Below are positions 24,405-36,090 of a DNA stretch of 64,000 bases, in pieces (the stretch's first letter is position 1; the number at the start of each line of letters is the position of its first letter). The stretch covers positions 583,001-647,000 of the forward strand of contig JAALGZ010000015.1 of assembly GCA_015227615.1 (NCBI GenBank), given 5' to 3'. The notes beneath the pieces are model-generated. The model ran no database searches, was not told the origin of the DNA, and worked only from the letters and a program-made list of their open reading frames with translations. The DNA is from Labyrinthula sp. Ha. Lineage: Eukaryota > Sar > Bigyra > Labyrinthulida > Labyrinthulaceae. The position numbers and the translations under genes were made by a program.

Positions 24405-25796
24405 ATGATAGTGTTCAACAGTGCCCACAAATCGATTGAATCCTCATTCCAAAGGCCATTAGAGCTATCCTTGACTCATCATTCGATAAATAGCGATTGG
24501 CGAACTGAAGTCCAGGCCTCTTTCAACGTGACCAAGTACAAAAAGGCACCTAAGAACCTATATGACATGTCTGCAATATCTTCAAATATATCACTACTAA
24601 AGAGCGATTATTCCTCTAAGGAAAAAAGATTCTTATGCTTTGATGACGTCCAGCAAAACTTGGACGAGCTGTTAAAACCATCCAAACTCTTCACCTTCCC
24701 TGCGTCCGTTAATAAGAGACTTCAAACGGATAATTTCACTTCTTTTCCAAAGAAGAGAAGTTTTGAAGCGTTAAATGAAAATAAGAAAGCAGAAGAAGAT
24801 GATAATTTCCTTCAACTAAGATACAAGAGAAAACTGTTAGAAATAGCGCAAGAAAAACAAAGAGCTCAATTTGAAGCAAACTTGAAACGGGAGGAACAAA
24901 GAGTTCCATACTTTTCTAAGGTTAGTGAACTAATTAAAAGAGAGGATACTGGATCCGCCCTTAAATATTATAAATCTCTATTGGCTACAACAGCCAGAAC
25001 CCAACAAATATTTGAAGATGTTCTTAATCAAAAGATAGCAAGGCTGGACCGTAAGTTTATTCCAGAAAAGCTAAACTTAAAACCAGATCTTACATTTGAA
25101 GAAGTTGAGCAGTATAAAGAGGCAACATCAATGAGGCTTGACGAAAACGATGTGGTTTCTACTGTTGAAAACAGTCCTATTAAAAGAAAAGATACGATAA
25201 CGTTGTCTCCAGGAAACTGGTTAAATGATGAAGTCATCAACACCTTCATGGTTTTACTTCGAAGATACACAATAAAACATCTCCCGAAAGAGAAGCAATG
25301 CTATTTTCATTCAACATTTTTCTTCAATAAACTTTCAGAAAATAACTCATACAACTACAGCAATGTAAAAAAATGGACTAAACGAGGAAGACGGAAGTGT
25401 AATATATTCTCCCAGCGACTTGTGTTCATACCTGTTAATGTCCATAACACGCATTGGACCCTTGTTGTAGTTGATATTGAAAATAAAAATATTTCTTATT
25501 ATGATTCCATGGGAAGTCAAGGAGAATTTGCTGTAGATCTAATCGCCAGATATTTACAAGACGAAAGTATGGATAAATTAAACAAACAACTTGAACTGAG
25601 TTCATGGACATTAGGTGCAAAAGGAAAGTCTATTCCTCAGCAAAGAAATGGTTTTGACTGTGGTGTCTTCGTTTGCATCTTTTCCTATTATTTGGTATTC
25701 GAACAAGAACTTGATTTTGATCAGGCAGATATGTCATATTTCAGAAAACGGATCTGCTTAGATATTTTGCATGATAAGTTAGCTCTTGAGGACTGA
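24405..25796 (+). CDS. Ulp1/SENP-type SUMO protease
   Basis: A 463-residue C48-family cysteine protease, which matures SUMO precursors and removes SUMO from proteins, usually at the nuclear envelope or in the nucleus. The C-terminal catalytic domain starts at about residue 255 with LSPGNWLNDEVIN. The catalytic set is visible: His350 in NTHWTLVVVD, Asp367 in YYDSMG, Gln413 and Cys419 in PQQRNGFDCGVFVC. The N-terminal half is charged, lysine-rich and probably regulatory, with KRSFEALNENKKAEED and a predicted helix RKLLEIAQEKQRAQFEANL. The frame is open 28 codons further upstream but without an ATG, so the ATG at 24405 is chosen. It converges on the bZIP gene with 99 bases between stops. Confidence 0.95.
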   Translation: MIVFNSAHKSIESSFQRPLELSLTHHSINSDWRTEVQASFNVTKYKKAPKNLYDMSAISSNISLLKSDYSSKEKRFLCFDDVQQNLDELLKPSKLFTFPASVNKRLQTDNFTSFPKKRSFEALNENKKAEEDDNFLQLRYKRKLLEIAQEKQRAQFEANLKREEQRVPYFSKVSELIKREDTGSALKYYKSLLATTARTQQIFEDVLNQKIARLDRKFIPEKLNLKPDLTFEEVEQYKEATSMRLDENDVVSTVENSPIKRKDTITLSPGNWLNDEVINTFMVLLRRYTIKHLPKEKQCYFHSTFFFNKLSENNSYNYSNVKKWTKRGRRKCNIFSQRLVFIPVNVHNTHWTLVVVDIENKNISYYDSMGSQGEFAVDLIARYLQDESMDKLNKQLELSSWTLGAKGKSIPQQRNGFDCGVFVCIFSYYLVFEQELDFDQADMSYFRKRICLDILHDKLALED

Positions 25797-25895
25797 GAAG
25801 TTTATCGAAAAGGTATATATTTAATAAATAACACTAAGTTTGCTTATGCTCTTGCAATAAATATTTTTAAATAAGTAACTACTTGAGGTTTCATA

Positions 25896-26942
25896 TTATT
25901 TTGTAAGTCTCAAACTAGATAAAACATTAGCTGCTTCCAGTTCAATACTTTCTTGTTGAAATTGAATAGGACTTTGAGGAAGTGAAAGATTGTTTATGTT
26001 ATGTAAAAGCTCATTCATAACATTTAATCTTTCAAGTTGGAGCACCTTTATCGGATCTAAACCCAAGGTTGTTTGCAGCGTAACTTGTTGTTCTTTCCCT
26101 TCACAAAGAAAGGTTCTTTTCGTGGCAATTTGTTCGTGTAAATTGTGTAGCGACAAATTTCTCTTCTTGTGAGAATACCAGCCGCAGTGCTTGGGAAGAG
26201 CAGAATCTGACGCCCCACGCTCCATTTGAATTTCCTCTTGCTGCAAAAGTGAACTCTCTTCATTAAACTTTTCTTCCCTACTTTGTTTAGGTTCATTTTC
26301 AATGTTATATAGTGCTTGACGAAAAACCATATTCTCATAAGAAGCTTTTGGAATCTTCATCCGTAATTTTTGTATGTAAAACTTTTTCCGTTGGCGACAA
26401 AGCCGTGCACTTTCAGCATTTTTCAATAATCTTCTTTTTCTTTTTTCTTCTTGTGACAATCTTTGTACCTCCCGTCTTGAAATTTTTGCCAAGCACGACA
26501 TGTTTTCCAAATTCGCCTCCTTTTCCTCAAGTTCTTCCACGTATTGCAGACACTTCTCATTGTCTTCTATAATTTCATTTCGACCAAAACTGCGGAATTC
26601 ATTGGGATGATTTATTTCACAATGAACTTTAACCGTGGTGCCCACAGAAACTACCTCGTTACACCATAGACACCCTTTTGGTCCTTTAGCTATTTTCTTT
26701 TCCAATTCCTCTTCAAAATCTTTGCCAAATTTTTCTGTTATCTTGCACCTTAACCCAGCATTTTCTGTTTTAAGTGTGTTGTAAACCCCTGTCAACTCCT
26801 CAGCTTCCAACTTCTTCTTTTCGCGTCTTACTCTAGCAGTGTTCCTATTTCTCTCAAGCTTTGAGGGCTTTCCCTGCTCATTTCTAGCTTCTCTTGCCCG
26901 TAGCAATGAAAGCATTGATGCTGTTTGAAGTGTCTGCGTCAT
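25896..26942 (-). CDS. protein with two bZIP basic regions and an intervening zinc-finger-like motif
   Basis: A 348-residue probable transcription factor. A first bZIP-type basic region, KLERNRNTARVRREKKKLEA (about residues 28-47), has the N-x3-A-R-x2-R core and runs into a weak heptad region to about 65. Residues 91-113 hold C-x2-C-x16-H-x4-H (CLWCNEV...HCEINH), which resembles a C2H2 finger with a long loop. A second basic region, RRLLKNAESARLCRQRKKFY (about 168-187), is the more canonical bZIP motif; its following helix has few leucines at heptad positions. Two basic regions in one chain are unusual. The frame is open 16 codons upstream with no ATG, so the start is the ATG at 26942. The rest is glutamine- and glutamate-rich. 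It may bind the ACGT-type elements seen in this window, which is speculation. Confidence 0.85.
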   Translation of the reverse strand: MTQTLQTASMLSLLRAREARNEQGKPSKLERNRNTARVRREKKKLEAEELTGVYNTLKTENAGLRCKITEKFGKDFEEELEKKIAKGPKGCLWCNEVVSVGTTVKVHCEINHPNEFRSFGRNEIIEDNEKCLQYVEELEEKEANLENMSCLAKISRREVQRLSQEEKRKRRLLKNAESARLCRQRKKFYIQKLRMKIPKASYENMVFRQALYNIENEPKQSREEKFNEESSLLQQEEIQMERGASDSALPKHCGWYSHKKRNLSLHNLHEQIATKRTFLCEGKEQQVTLQTTLGLDPIKVLQLERLNVMNELLHNINNLSLPQSPIQFQQESIELEAANVLSSLRLTK

Positions 26943-29900
26943 CTCTTGATGAGTCGTTTCTTTCTTCCTCAACGGATATAATTCGCCCAAACAATTTTCT
27001 TAGTATTAAAGAAAGTTCTTCATGAATGTTTGCCCAAAATACGTTATCCAACAGTGGTTTAACTTAGATGCGAAAAAGAAGTTTCCATTTCTTATTCAGC
27101 TTAACGTTAACGTTCCATTAATATTATTAAAGGAAGCTATTGAAGTATACATTATATTGAGTGATGTATTTGTTGCTAGTAGAAACATTGTGGTTATTAA
27201 TGTTATGTTATATTTGATAAGAAACTCTAATCATTACCCAATAATTATTCTTATATTTCAAATTAGAGCTAGAAGATAACTGCAGTAAATTTATCGTCAG
27301 ATTTCTAGATAAGAAATTGATATTTTCCCTAATAATAGTAGTAAATATCCGTTGATGACATATCTGGTTTACTTAGAGATTAAACTAAATTAGTACAACA
27401 TGTACTACGAAATCATGTTTCGTAACAAAAAGAAACAAAATATTCTAAAGAAACTCTAAGGTTCTTTTTTAGTTACTTAGTTTAATAATATATATATAAA
27501 AATAACATAGTCTTGAATAACAACTTGACAACATCTTTTAAGTGTTAAACCCTACTTGGTGTCTATCTTGGATCATAAATGTTGGTCCTCAACAGCTTTT
27601 TCCACGGCTAGGTAAACTTCTGAAAGGGTGTGTTTCCTTCTCTAGAGGTGTTCTAATGTGTTTTTTTTTCATATTTCTACTCCTACAGCAACGTTGCTTA
27701 GGAAATTTGTTAAGCTGCAAAGGAGCGGCTGCTACGGAGTGAACCGGCACCTGTAGTCGATATGGCACGGAACAGAGTTTCTCAGAGAGTCCTCTGTATT
27801 TTTTCATTTCTTAAACTTGTCAGCTGTTGCATAATTTCTGAACACGAGTAGTTTACCAACACATAGGTAATCGCCGAAGAGAATAGTGGAGCCAACCTCT
27901 TGGTTGGTAACGGGATTATCTTACTTTGTTACTAGAGCCTTGCAAGCTTAAAATGTATTCCAAATGTATGCCCTTAGGGGGATAACTATGTATCTCAGCG
28001 TACTTAGAATAAGATATTAACTTATTTTACTGTTGTTTTTAAACTTTTAATATGTTTATTGCAGTTACTTTGGTCTTAAGTGGTTTGGCTTTAGCCTGTA
28101 GAGAACCCAAAATACCTTAGTTAAATGTTTTAAACAGTTGTTTGCTGATGAATAACGTAATTATTACCATAATTATGCGAAATTAAAAACGGCTATGTTA
28201 CTACTTAAGCAATTCTAGCTAGTATCTATATTCAATGGCACATAACTATGGAGTATTAAATGTAGAGGTAAGTACTAACACACAAAAAAAATAATAAATC
28301 ATCTTGTTTTGGTATCTAGTGCGGATGAGTTCGAGTCACCAAATGAACAGGATCGCAGCAGCTTCCAACTAAACTGATGAACCGCGAGTATGATCTTTGA
28401 CGTTAGAACTGATTTAACTTCATTGAATAAAGTAATGAGAATTTACCCAAAGAAATGTTTTCTACTTATGAGAACATGCATCAGGGTAGTCTCAGGGGTA
28501 TGGAAGTGCCCTGTTAGGCAGAAACGACTTTCATCTGTGAACTTATGCGAGGTCTCCCGCTTTAACTACATTTGTCTTAGAAAATAGAAATTATTTCAAG
28601 TTTAATTTCTTGTAAATAAGTATTACTAGTGAAGTGTAGAGTAATAGAGTTTAGATCCACTATCTTTAACAATAAACTTAATTTTGGCGTTGAGAAAGGA
28701 TTTGCCCAGTTAATGGAATGTTTGGTTGCATGGCAAATCTTCATCTTTCTTTTTGTCTTCGTTTCATGTTCTTTCCAAAAAAAACTTCCTAATTCTTTCG
28801 ACAGACCCTTCAAAGTATAGCGCTTCTCTGATACTACGATTTTCGTTCATCCTCTCACCCCTGGTTCTTAATAGTATTGTTTTAATAAGGCTGTAATCTG
28901 GACATAGTTTAGTCAAGATTACCCTAAATATCGTTCTCTTTGCAGTGCTAATGTCAAAACCGATTGACACAAATGATAAAGTTATTGCTTGATGTCAGTT
29001 AGTGGGTATTCGTCGAGTGCAGATGATCAGTTGCAGTGACATCGACTATGCGGCGGCGAGCACTAATCAAAATAGCAAAAGCATAGATTAGAGGGTGTCA
29101 AAATTTCCCAATTACTGCAAACTGTGAAAAATTTTCCTCTATGGATTATAAGTCCACGGATTAAGCTCTTTATACAAGTCTTTACCTCTAGAGTTTTCTC
29201 AGATTAGTCAATAGCAAGGGGGTTCATGGGAGCAAATTCCTGAGAAATTCAATACAATATTCTTCTACGGCTAGTTGAACGTTTTCTAAGTCTTTTTGTC
29301 TCAATCTCTGACCCAAAACTAAAGTTTTCATTGGCCAGATTTCTTCTAACCTTTATTTTTTAAAGTTCGACTCAGATTGTAGTGCTAATAAGTACATAGG
29401 TGAACGAATGACTATGGAGTATCTCCATTCAATAGATAAAAGGATAAAGATCTATTTTCATTACTTTGCGTAAGGACAATTACCTACCTCGTATTTAATT
29501 TTCCCAAGAGGACAGGCTCTTGTATATGCACCACAATTAAAAGCACAATTCGTGTTCAAGGAATATGGCAAGAATTAGCAAATTCATCAAAATTATATTT
29601 AATTTAAAATATATGGATATAATAAAAGTAAATTCGAGTACACACACATGGATCGCAACATATTGATTTGTGTCAACTTTGTAATTTCTTTTGGATGGCT
29701 ACTCTATTCAGCAAACATGGTTTCATACAAGCTTTCTAAATTCTTAGCAACACCGGGAGTGAAAATAAATGTTAGCAAAATATAGGTTTAATATAATTGG
29801 GGACACCATTGATTAAAGAAAAGCTCATACGATTTACGAATCGATTTCGATTTAGCATGATAATGTCAAATATATCTGCTAGTTTTATGGTATTGCGACT

Positions 29901-32900
29901 CAGGTTCATCGTTTGTCCAGTCAAGTTGATTCTGTCTTCATTTAACCTTTGGTATCAATTGTTGTAGCGAAAACTTTCCTGTTTCTGACTATTTCTACGA
30001 TATATTTATTTTTTTAATCTTCTAGATGCTTTCTTTGTGTTAAAGATATCCAATATTCATAATCTCTATTATTACTCTTTTTTCGCTGCCTGGGCATCAA
30101 AGCACTCTTTTTATTTTTCCTGCAACATGTCTTCCCGAGCAGGGCTATATGGAATGCCCAAGATTCAAAACCTAGATCGGGGAAAGTATTTTTCTGAGTG
30201 TATCTTGTAATATCCAGTATGAATATTCAGTTTAATTCTAATTTTCTTAAACCCCGGAAACTGCCCAACCATTTACCTTAATTCCAGGGCATCCATGAAT
30301 CTATAGCGAGTAAACTGAGTCCCGGTAATAAATTTTTCATACCATTGAAACAGGTAAACAAAAAGGGGGTACAATACGACAATGTTTTTTATTGTGGAAT
30401 TAAAATTTCTTTGTATGACACAATATGCATCTAACAATTTTTTCAGGCAATGAAGACTTTAATGACATAGTTAGTGTCCAATAGTGATAATTGATGCTAA
30501 GTGTCATTCCAATTTGGTAGTGTTACCGAGGTGGTATTTTTGTAACTCTTAGCGCCTAAAAGAGCACCTAAATATATCATATGACCCAATTATCACTAGG
30601 ATTCTTGGGGTTAATCACTCCATATAAAAACTATCAACAAGAACTCTCAGTCTTTCTAACTCTTCTATAAATATTCCCAGAGTTGTATTAATGACTCATT
30701 GAGATATATAGCTGCTCCCTAATACAAAATTCATAGGCAATTTCACCCTTTTGCCATATGGCAAATCTTCCTTGATGCTTAATCCAATTGAGCAAAAAAC
30801 TAATACACTATTTCATGAAAAACGATGCTGAAAAATATATTTACTCAGAACTTTGAAGTTACAACTTGAGACTCCCAAGTTGCCAAGGCCTTATGGACAA
30901 GGTACTAAGCTTTGAATGATTGGCTCTGTGGGCTGTTAGTAGTTCAATTTTTCAGTGCCATGGCAAGAAAACATGCCGGGGGATTGGTCTAATGGGTTCA
31001 AGTCCCACACGATACAAGAAAGGGATTTGGGTCAGTTATGTCCTCCTTGTAAAACCGAAGGGTTTCCAACCTCCAAGTAGACCCCTCCAAAAAAACTTGA
31101 GGCATACTAAGATTTTAGCTGACCACATACCTGGTCAAAATAGTTACTGTTCGTGATAATTTTGTTTAGCATGTGCAATGTACACACTTAATCTGAAATC
31201 CTGTGTTCTTATATTAATGTATAATCTGTGAGACTTGACCTCCAAAAGTGACTTTACTGAACTTTTCAGTATTTGTGGTAGTAGAGTCAGCTTGAATTAT
31301 CCATAGTGATTAATAATATTGATGTTACACATTTGTGCCCCAAATATTGCATGAAGCCATGGAAACAAGGCTAGTTCTAGCAATGGGCAATTCTGAATAG
31401 TTGAGGTAAGATTAGATCCACGATACTGAAACAGGCATCAGTATGTGATACTGAAGAAGGATAAACGTTGAAGTATACCCCTGTGCATTTCCATGAAAGT
31501 TCTTTACTTAAACTTCGTACGAAAGAGTGCCAGGAGTATCCATATGGGAGGTTTTCTTAGAAAGCACTATTGCTCTACTCAACACAAGAAACAATACTCA
31601 ACAAACAATTCACCTTTAACCAGTATTCAAAATAATTTATGGTTAGTGCGAAACAAATTAAGTCACTAGCCTTTGAAAATACCTCAAATTCCATATAACA
31701 TCCTAGCAATTTATTGAAGCTCGCCTTCTGAAAGAAAATATAGGAGAACAGCATCAGGTGATATATGGCCAAACTGGTAAGATATATCTTAGATGAAACA
31801 AAGTATTTTAGAAAAACATAAATATAATGGTTGGTTTCCAAAGTGATTTTCAGACATAATATTTTAGAATAATGTTGGCCATAATATTTTCCATTGAATG
31901 TACTGCTAGATTACTTAGTGAAACATGACCTCCTAAATCTTTCAAGAAAGCATACTCTAAGCTTTAAGCTCTAATCAACCAAGCCCTAATTTAAGTTAAG
32001 ACAAGCTGAAAAAATTCTAAATAGGAATATTACTAAGCCCACTTATATTCATAAAGATTAAAAAACTCTTTTATTGCATGAAATTACAGCGTTCACTTAT
32101 CAACTCTACACTCTGGAGAAACCCCATGGCATTATTTAATGATTTTCTTTCATAGGCCTCTATCTTGAAGAAGTTTATGATCACAAAATTTTGAATTGAA
32201 TATCCATAGAAATAAAACCTTAACTCAATATGATTTCAAGAAAGTCAACCACCAAAGCGTATATACCCGACAAGCTTAACTTCTTAGTTTTTATTTCTCT
32301 ATTAAAACTTTCTGTTTATGCTTCAACATACACTGGAAAACATTACATATCTCGAAGAGATAAGATCAGCTGTTTCATGTTAAATTGAGAAAGGTGATTC
32401 AGGAAAATTAAGAAAAATCCTGTTAAATGCAAATATATTACCGGTTCATATTTCGTTGGTCTAGCATAACGTCATAGACAACTATCATAATCGCTAAACT
32501 TCTTCTTTTGATATGTAAGTAACAAGAACTACGATACAATCGGCCATTTTTGTATTTTACTAAGATACAATAAAATGCAACTTGAGCTGCAAACAATTAT
32601 AGCTAGTTAATTAACATTATGTACGAAATAAATCATGAACCTTTGAAGTAAATATCCCAGATGTAGGTAAAATTCCTATTTTTTTCTGGAATGTTTTATA
32701 TTGCGTAGGGACAGTATAGACTACGTAAACTTTTTCCTGGATACTATATGTGAGTAACATATAGATCTCACTAGTTCGTTTCATATAACAATATGGGACT
32801 TCAGTTTCCTATAATGCGCTAACATCAGTACACACCAATTGGTTAAACTGTCAACTATAGATTTTTAAAAACTATTGTGCTTCTTTTCATCCAGATGAGG

Positions 32901-34609
32901 AAACTATGATGTAATAAGGGAAAATATTAGATCATTGAGGCATTAATAAGGGTGCAACGCGATAGTTTTTAACCAGCAGTTAGCTGGATTGTCTGCTGCG
33001 CCTGATTCCCTATTAACTCGTAACCATCACCAGATTCTTTAAGTCCACTTAAGTGACAAATGCAACTGCACATCCAAAAAAGTAAGAAATTAATGAAAAT
33101 ACTTATTATGAGCCATATCTTAAGTCAACTCAAAATTGATTCACTTGCCCACTTCATCTACTCTTTCATCCTCATCAATCCAAGGTTAAGTTCATAGAGT
33201 TGTAAAGTACTTCAATCAGTGAAAAAACTTTTATCTTAATAAATAAAGTAACCAGATTAGTAGAAAATAAAGTAAGTAATGAAAATGTTACTCCAAGTAC
33301 ATTACCCTCCATGAATTTGATTTAATAGCATTGCAAATATTTGATGAGAAACTAGGTAGGCTAAGTCCTATAAAGGAAGAGAACTATTTAGTACCAAATA
33401 TGGCTTATTATGAGCAGCGGGTTTGCGCTCACCCTACCTTATGCATCTTCATTCTATAACCCTATATTCTTGAAAAAACATTTATTCAAGAGGAGTTATC
33501 CAAACTTTTATGAAAACCAAAAATAAATTAGTCTTAGACAGATAAGTCATATTTGTTATATGATTATGCTATAAGAGAATTAGGTTAATTAAAGCTCAAG
33601 AATACCAATTACGATGTCTCGCATATGGATTGAACCTTTTAGTACATATGAAATTTCTACTTGGAAGCTCTTACTGCCATGACCTTTCATACATGTTTTC
33701 ATTATTTTTTGCCATTATATATCTCTAGATCCGTGGTTAAAAATCTGTTTCCTTAGCAATAGGCAGAATAGATAACATTCACCTATATCTTCCATTCTAT
33801 TGTGCTGTTCTACTGTTTTTTTTGGGATCTCCTTTCTTTTCAGAAACTGGAACATCCAATGCGACTTAAAGGCATAGAATGTGATGAAGATATTTTCTTA
33901 ATCTAAAAATATTTAGCAGCGAATAGAGTGAAACACAATAGGGTTGAAATTGTTTTACGAATTAAATGAACCAATTTTGACTTGCCATGTCTTAAGAGAG
34001 TTAAGAGAATCTATAATGATAAAGAACATTTTCATGAAGACAAAAATTCATAACTCTGATTTATCAATGCAGCACAGCCAGTACAGTAAAAACTAGTTTA
34101 CTAGATCATGGTTGCAGGAACGAAATCAACGAAATGAACATCAAGGAAAAAGTGACGACCAGGAGTTTCATTTCACTTTAGATCTTAAGAACTTGAGCTA
34201 GCTTAAGCTAACCAGAATTGAAAAAACCTAGACAACAAGTTTTCTAAGGTATGTTAGAAATCATCTATTTTCACAAAGATCAAGTTCTAGGTAGGAAAGC
34301 ACCTGCTTTGCTTTAAAACTCATGCAACTGTTGGGATCGATGAATACAGAATACTCTAATAAGCCTTTAAAAAAATCTGAGATTAACGCACAATTACTTG
34401 ATACTCATCCAGAAAAGTTCTCATTCCAAAATATTAATAAATATCTAATACATATATACGGTGATCCGCGCAGAGAGTGTCTTAACCATTTTTCAGACCT
34501 ATTTCCTACATTCCAACTGCCTCTATCTTTCACGACAATAATGTATTCTCTGCCAAAGAAAATATCCTGGATTGAGTTTTAGCCTCCCTTACTGGGAATC
34601 CTCATCCTT
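26943..34609. other. AT-rich gene-poor region
   Basis: About 7.7 kb with no convincing gene. Frames up to about 88 codons (near 27022, 28390, 31575, 34322) lack motifs and are scattered on both strands. A T-arm-like TGGGTTCAAGTCCCA occurs at about 30993-31007, but no cloverleaf could be built around it. No transposon protein, array or structured RNA was recognised. Confidence 0.55.
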
Positions 34610-35701
34610 TTAGTAGCAAGCATAAATTATATTTTGCGATAAGAGATCAATCTTAAAGTATTCAACATTTTTGAATCCAGCTTGAGTCGCAAACTCCTTG
34701 AAGAGCTTTGCATGTAATCCCAATATACCTAGAGCAGCACCTCCAGGTTCACTCATACCACTTTGCAAGCATAAAGCAATTGAGTATCCATAATACATCC
34801 CTGAACCAGATTTAACATTCTTTTCCAAACTTTCACTTGCTTCTACGTCAACGCAAATAAAAACTCCATCGTCATCCATAAACTCTCTTATTTGCTTTAA
34901 CACTTCCACAGGTTTTGTGGTATCATGAATCAAGTCATAACAGAAAATTAAGTCAAACTTCCTCCCAATTAAATTCTCTTTCTTGGCAAAAAAACTCACT
35001 CTATCTTCTAGTGTTTTATCTAACAGAGCTTCTTTTAATCTGTTCGCAGCAGAAATAGCCTCTTCAGATATATCAAATCCAACAAATTTATTCTTTGGAG
35101 CCTTAGATGCAAGTCTTATTGTTGCTTCTCCTTCTCCACATCCAAAATCAAGCACTTGAAGTCCACCTGTCTCAAATATTTTCTTTAGATTGAATTTATC
35201 ATTGAACACTGGGTAGGACAAGATATCTTGATACAATACGTGCTCAAATGTAGAAGAGTGCATCCTCCTTACTGATTCATTCAATTCTTGATCAGCATAA
35301 GTAGCTCCTTTATCATCCTGCAACACTTTATCTAATGAACAGATACGCTTCGCAAGTGAGAAACAACCATGAAACATACCCATAGTTCCATCATTGAATT
35401 TAGACAAAAGCGTATCTTCTAGGTCAGGATTAAGTGAAAATCTTCCATCATAAAATTTTAACACCTTTGCAGCAGCCTGTTGAAGCATAAGCTCTTTCAA
35501 CACCCTCTCATTCAAACCGGTTTGAAGAGCCATTTCTGCAGCCGTAACTCCGCGTCCTTTCTTCATACATAATTCTTTTATAGTGTTATACAAATTTATC
35601 TTATCAGCAATGTAAATTGAGCAGCTATTAATGAATCCATCAAATTGCTTCGTGAAGAAATCATCTGCGGATTTTATCTTCCAAAAAGAATCTTCTGTCA
35701 T
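34610..35701 (-). CDS. SAM-dependent methyltransferase with N-terminal winged-helix region
   Basis: A 363-residue class I methyltransferase. The SAM-binding motif VLDFGCGEGEATIRLA lies at about residue 185. The acidic residue of motif II is in FVGFDISEEAI, and a DLIFCYDLIHD stretch forms the post-I/motif IV region. The N-terminal 100 residues (ADKINLYNTIKEL, AAEMALQTGLNERVLKELM) look like the winged-helix/dimerisation domain of O-methyltransferase-like proteins related to Rv2258c. The substrate cannot be read from sequence. I start at the ATG at 35701, since the frame upstream has only a GTG. This matters because the direct-repeat cassette begins 11 bases upstream of that ATG and so would be its promoter and 5' leader. 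A CCAAT box (AACCAATC, 35768-35775) lies in it. Confidence 0.85.
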   Translation of the reverse strand: MTEDSFWKIKSADDFFTKQFDGFINSCSIYIADKINLYNTIKELCMKKGRGVTAAEMALQTGLNERVLKELMLQQAAAKVLKFYDGRFSLNPDLEDTLLSKFNDGTMGMFHGCFSLAKRICSLDKVLQDDKGATYADQELNESVRRMHSSTFEHVLYQDILSYPVFNDKFNLKKIFETGGLQVLDFGCGEGEATIRLASKAPKNKFVGFDISEEAISAANRLKEALLDKTLEDRVSFFAKKENLIGRKFDLIFCYDLIHDTTKPVEVLKQIREFMDDDGVFICVDVEASESLEKNVKSGSGMYYGYSIALCLQSGMSEPGGAALGILGLHAKLFKEFATQAGFKNVEYFKIDLLSQNIIYACY

Positions 35702-35712
35702 TTCTTTTCGTT

Positions 35713-36090
35713 TATTGCGTTTATCGTCTTCCTGTAATTTACTCTTAAGACGTCCGCGGAAGAAAAAACCAATCGTTAACACAACTTAGACCTTATACAA
35801 AACCTCAGATCCAAAAAAATAGGGCTCAATTAAACACGAAATCAATAAACTTCTCTCTTCAAATTCACTTATAACCTTTTCTCTTTTTTTATTTATATAT
35901 GCTTAACCGCTTTTTTTTTTTACAAAAACTAAAAACAACGTTAATATCGCACCTCAAGAAGATTCGTTTCTCTACCGTTATTCCAGTAACAATTCCATAC
36001 CATAACATACTTATAACAATCAAATCGATATTATGGTGCATCCAGGTAATTACTTCCATAGCTGAAACAAATTATTATACAAAACCACAA
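35713..36090. repeat. direct repeat unit 1 (upstream of the methyltransferase)
   Basis: This 378-bp unit pairs with 39113-39492 in the same orientation. The first 62 bases are identical (including AAGACGTCCGCGGAAG and AACCAATC). The last 170 bases match at 168 positions. The middle 145 or so bases differ by many substitutions and indels. It contains the last 19 codons and stop of the 979-residue gene (36031-36090), the intergenic spacer, and the leader of the methyltransferase gene. Confidence 0.95.

Noticed and set aside
30991-31008. T-arm-like TGGGTTCAAGTCCCA suggesting a tRNA gene
   Set aside because: No matching acceptor, D or anticodon stems could be built at the right distances upstream.
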